Shown piece by piece: positions 62,364 through 64,000 of a stretch of DNA of 64,000 bases; the stretch's first letter is position 1, and each line of letters begins with the position of its first letter. The notes under the pieces were generated by a model. The model was not told where the DNA came from. It made no database searches and saw nothing but the letters and a program-made list of their open reading frames with translations. The DNA comes from Pseudomonas bijieensis (lineage in GTDB: Bacteria > Pseudomonadota > Gammaproteobacteria > Pseudomonadales > Pseudomonadaceae), in contig NZ_CP048810.1 of assembly GCF_013347965.1 (NCBI RefSeq), positions 620,001-684,000 on the forward strand, written 5' to 3'. The position numbers were made by a program, and so were the translations under genes.

Positions 62364-63095
62364 ATGAAAGTCCTCATCTACTCAGACCTACACAACGAAT
62401 TCGACCGTTTCATCCCGCCAGACGTACCAGTGGATGTCGTGGTGCTCGCTGGCGACATCGATATCCAGGCACGGGGTGTTTTGTGGGCAAACGAGACCTT
62501 CCAATGCCCAGTGATCTACTGCGCTGGGAATCATGAAGCCTACAAAGGCCACCTCGACCGGACGCTGGAAAAGATGAAAGCTGCAGCAGCTGCTCACGTC
62601 CATGTGCTGGAGAACGAGTCCTGGATATTCCGCGGGGTGAGGTTCCTCGTCGCAACTGCCTGGACGGACTTTACGAGCACGGGCGACGCTGTCGCGGCAT
62701 CGATGACCTGCGCTAGGCAGATGAATGATTTTCGGACGATCAGAGCCGACTCGAACTATCGCAGGCTGCGGCCGGCCGACCTGGTGGCAAAGAATGAGGC
62801 CACCAAGGCGTTTCTGAGTCGGGTGTTGGCTGAGCCATTCGACGGGAAAACCTTCGTTGTCACCCATCACTGTCCAATACCGGAGGTCGCCGGAGATGAA
62901 TATGAGGGGCATTTGAGCGCTGCCTTTTACAACAGGTGGCATGGCTTGGTCGAGCAAGTGGATTACTGGGCATTCGGCCACACGCATCATTCGGTGGATA
63001 CGATGCTGAGAGGGTGTAGGTTGCTTTCTAATCAGCGCGGTTATCCCGGTGAAGACTGCGGATTCGAACCAAGAAAATTAATTGAAATCGGTTGA
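62364..63095 (+). CDS. Calcineurin-like metallophosphoesterase
   Basis: 243 residues from ATG 62364; longer frames upstream lack support. The dimetal motifs are in order: SDLHNEF, LAGDID, CAGNHE, TH-H in FVVTHHCP and GHTHHS. The middle insert (ENESWIFRGVRFLVATAW) is common in small cytoplasmic members of unclear substrate (phosphomonoester, cyclic nucleotide or nucleic acid end). It precedes a small unknown gene by three bases. Likely cargo of the Tn7-like element. Confidence 0.88.
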   Translation: MKVLIYSDLHNEFDRFIPPDVPVDVVVLAGDIDIQARGVLWANETFQCPVIYCAGNHEAYKGHLDRTLEKMKAAAAAHVHVLENESWIFRGVRFLVATAWTDFTSTGDAVAASMTCARQMNDFRTIRADSNYRRLRPADLVAKNEATKAFLSRVLAEPFDGKTFVVTHHCPIPEVAGDEYEGHLSAAFYNRWHGLVEQVDYWAFGHTHHSVDTMLRGCRLLSNQRGYPGEDCGFEPRKLIEIG

Positions 63096-63098
63096 GGG

Positions 63099-63404
63099 AT
63101 GGTTAGTAGCGTGAGTGCTTGTGAATTGTTCGATCTTCCACTGCAGGTCGCCCAGGCAACCCGGATTGATTGGGGGATACCGATTGACGCGTACTTGATG
63201 GACGTAGCGCGGGTAGGTGATCGCCTCACAGGCTTGGTCTACTGCGACCTGTCTCGCGTGAGTAGTGACGGAATGACTGTCGTAACCCCGGAGATTCGGG
63301 ATGTCCGGCAAGTCAACGGGTTCAAGCTGGTGCGGAGCCTGACCCGTCGTGATCACTACGTGATTGTGTCGGAACTATCTACGGGAGATCCAGGTGACGC
63401 GTGA
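63099..63404 (+). CDS. Small protein of unknown function
   Basis: 101 residues, three bases after the phosphoesterase stop and so probably co-transcribed. A compact beta-rich domain is suggested (LTGLVYCDLSRVSSDGMTVVTPEIRDV in overlapping parts; FKLVRSL; HYVIVSEL). No family recognised, no signal peptide or membrane helix. The 190 bases that follow hold no convincing gene. Confidence 0.6.
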   Translation: MVSSVSACELFDLPLQVAQATRIDWGIPIDAYLMDVARVGDRLTGLVYCDLSRVSSDGMTVVTPEIRDVRQVNGFKLVRSLTRRDHYVIVSELSTGDPGDA

Positions 63405-63594
63405 GATGCCGGCTTGCTTTCGGCCCTGACTCACTCATGCCCCGTTAACCTGTAGCACGCGAGCGCTCTGATAGAAATCAGCCGAGTACAGCGCACCCGG
63501 AGACGAACCAGCGGCTTTAGCCTGGTGCGTCCCCGTGCCCACTAGCTCGCCCCCAATGGCTATTAAGAACAAGTTGTAATACTTAAGGAAAGGT

Positions 63595-64000
63595 ATGTCT
63601 GATCTCAAGAAAACGAAACTCACTGTCAAAAACTATAATCTTAAAGCCAGTGGCGACTTAGATGCGGTTTATGACCAGGTTAGATGCGAGGATGTGGAGG
63701 GCCGTACTTTTCACTTTAAGGAAGTCGCCATGGTTGACTATTTGAAAAGGCATGGTGCGCTTGTCTTGGACAGTCCTCGCACCTGGTACTATAAGAACCT
63801 TGGAAAAAAATCAATCGTCCTTATTGCTGTAGAGAAAAGCAATGGAAAAGTCGAATACGATCTTGACAACCTGCGGCAGGTTGCAAAATCCAGTATTCTG
63901 AAAGGGATCTTGATGGCGGTAGCGGCAGTTCCTGGTGGAATCATCATTGCGACAGCCACATATGGTCTTGGTCTACTGTTTATTCCGTTTGCACTTTACT
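63595..64000 (+). CDS. Unknown protein with C-terminal membrane helix, cut by window end
   Basis: Open frame from ATG 63595 (AAGGAAAGGT upstream) through the window end, at least 135 residues. The soluble N-terminal part is rich in Lys and Asp (MSDLKKTKLTV; DYLKRHGALVL; YYKNLGKKSIVLIAVEKS), then a hydrophobic helix near residues 108-135 (ILMAVAAVPGGIIIATA). Codon use is AT-rich, as expected of cargo DNA. I do not recognise it. The end of the gene is not seen. Confidence 0.6.
   Translation, partial: MSDLKKTKLTVKNYNLKASGDLDAVYDQVRCEDVEGRTFHFKEVAMVDYLKRHGALVLDSPRTWYYKNLGKKSIVLIAVEKSNGKVEYDLDNLRQVAKSSILKGILMAVAAVPGGIIIATATYGLGLLFIPFALY

Noticed and set aside
63435..63629. 64-residue open frame on the minus strand
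   Set aside because: Overlaps the start and ribosome binding site of the convincing gene at 63595 and has no supporting signal.
1..64000. tRNA or rRNA genes
   Set aside because: I looked in the intergenic gaps, including near the transposon end, and found no cloverleaf-like sequence I could support.

Overview
The window looks like chromosome of a Pseudomonas species of the fluorescens complex. The evidence is a high-GC backbone, many copies of the Pseudomonas REP palindrome (core GTGGGAGCGAGCTTGCTCGCGA), and a gene set typical of a soil or plant-associated pseudomonad: assimilatory nirBD, a phytase locus, an iron-responsive FecIR-type system, OprD porin, LysE exporter, and valine/isoleucine catabolism. 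Assignment rests on my reading only; no database was searched.

Layout. 1-2.0 kb: end of nirB, nirD, a CBS-domain protein. 2.0-4.0 kb (minus): a membrane GGDEF-like protein with a degenerate active site, then an AraC regulator. 4.3-11.1 kb (plus): a phytate locus with a PhoB-type box, a TonB-dependent receptor, a two-domain beta-propeller phytase, and a TolQ/TolR-like motor with a TonB. 11.2-16.8 kb (minus): an AraC regulator, then four translationally coupled signalling genes (GAF histidine kinase, LuxR-type regulator, hybrid kinase, receiver-only protein). 16.9-21.6 kb (plus): a SnoaL-like secreted protein, then ECF sigma factor, FecR-type anti-sigma and ferrisiderophore receptor behind a Fur-like box. 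21.6-23.5 kb: a small Cys-motif protein and an IS110-family element inserted exactly into a REP sequence, with a frameshifted transposase but a legible bridge-RNA region whose guides match that REP.

23.5-31.1 kb: a DUF1348 protein with its TetR regulator, PLD-type phosphatidylserine synthase, an AraC regulator, and a four-gene cluster (UDP-uronate epimerase, polyprenyl-phosphate glycosyltransferase, LAB_N protein, ArnT-like transferase) that probably decorates LPS. UDP-glucose dehydrogenase at 40.4-41.8 kb could supply its precursor. 31.3-39.4 kb: two convergent operons for branched-chain acyl-CoA catabolism separated by four REPs. 41.9-48.2 kb: two paralogous LysR regulators bracketing a DUF1445 hydro-lyase and a SnoaL-like protein, with a divergent MFS carrier and OprD porin; this looks like an uncharacterised uptake and catabolism unit. 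48.2-56.1 kb: methyltransferases, LysE exporter, an XAC2610-like periplasmic protein, a TetR-controlled NAD(P)-binding protein with two clear operators, a lipoprotein and a TerC/CBS membrane protein.

From about 56.1 kb the base composition becomes visibly AT-richer and a Tn7-like TnsA-TnsB-TnsC-TniQ module begins, followed by probable cargo (two-HTH regulator, metallophosphoesterase, small unknown protein, and a membrane protein cut by the window end). The far end of this element lies outside the window.
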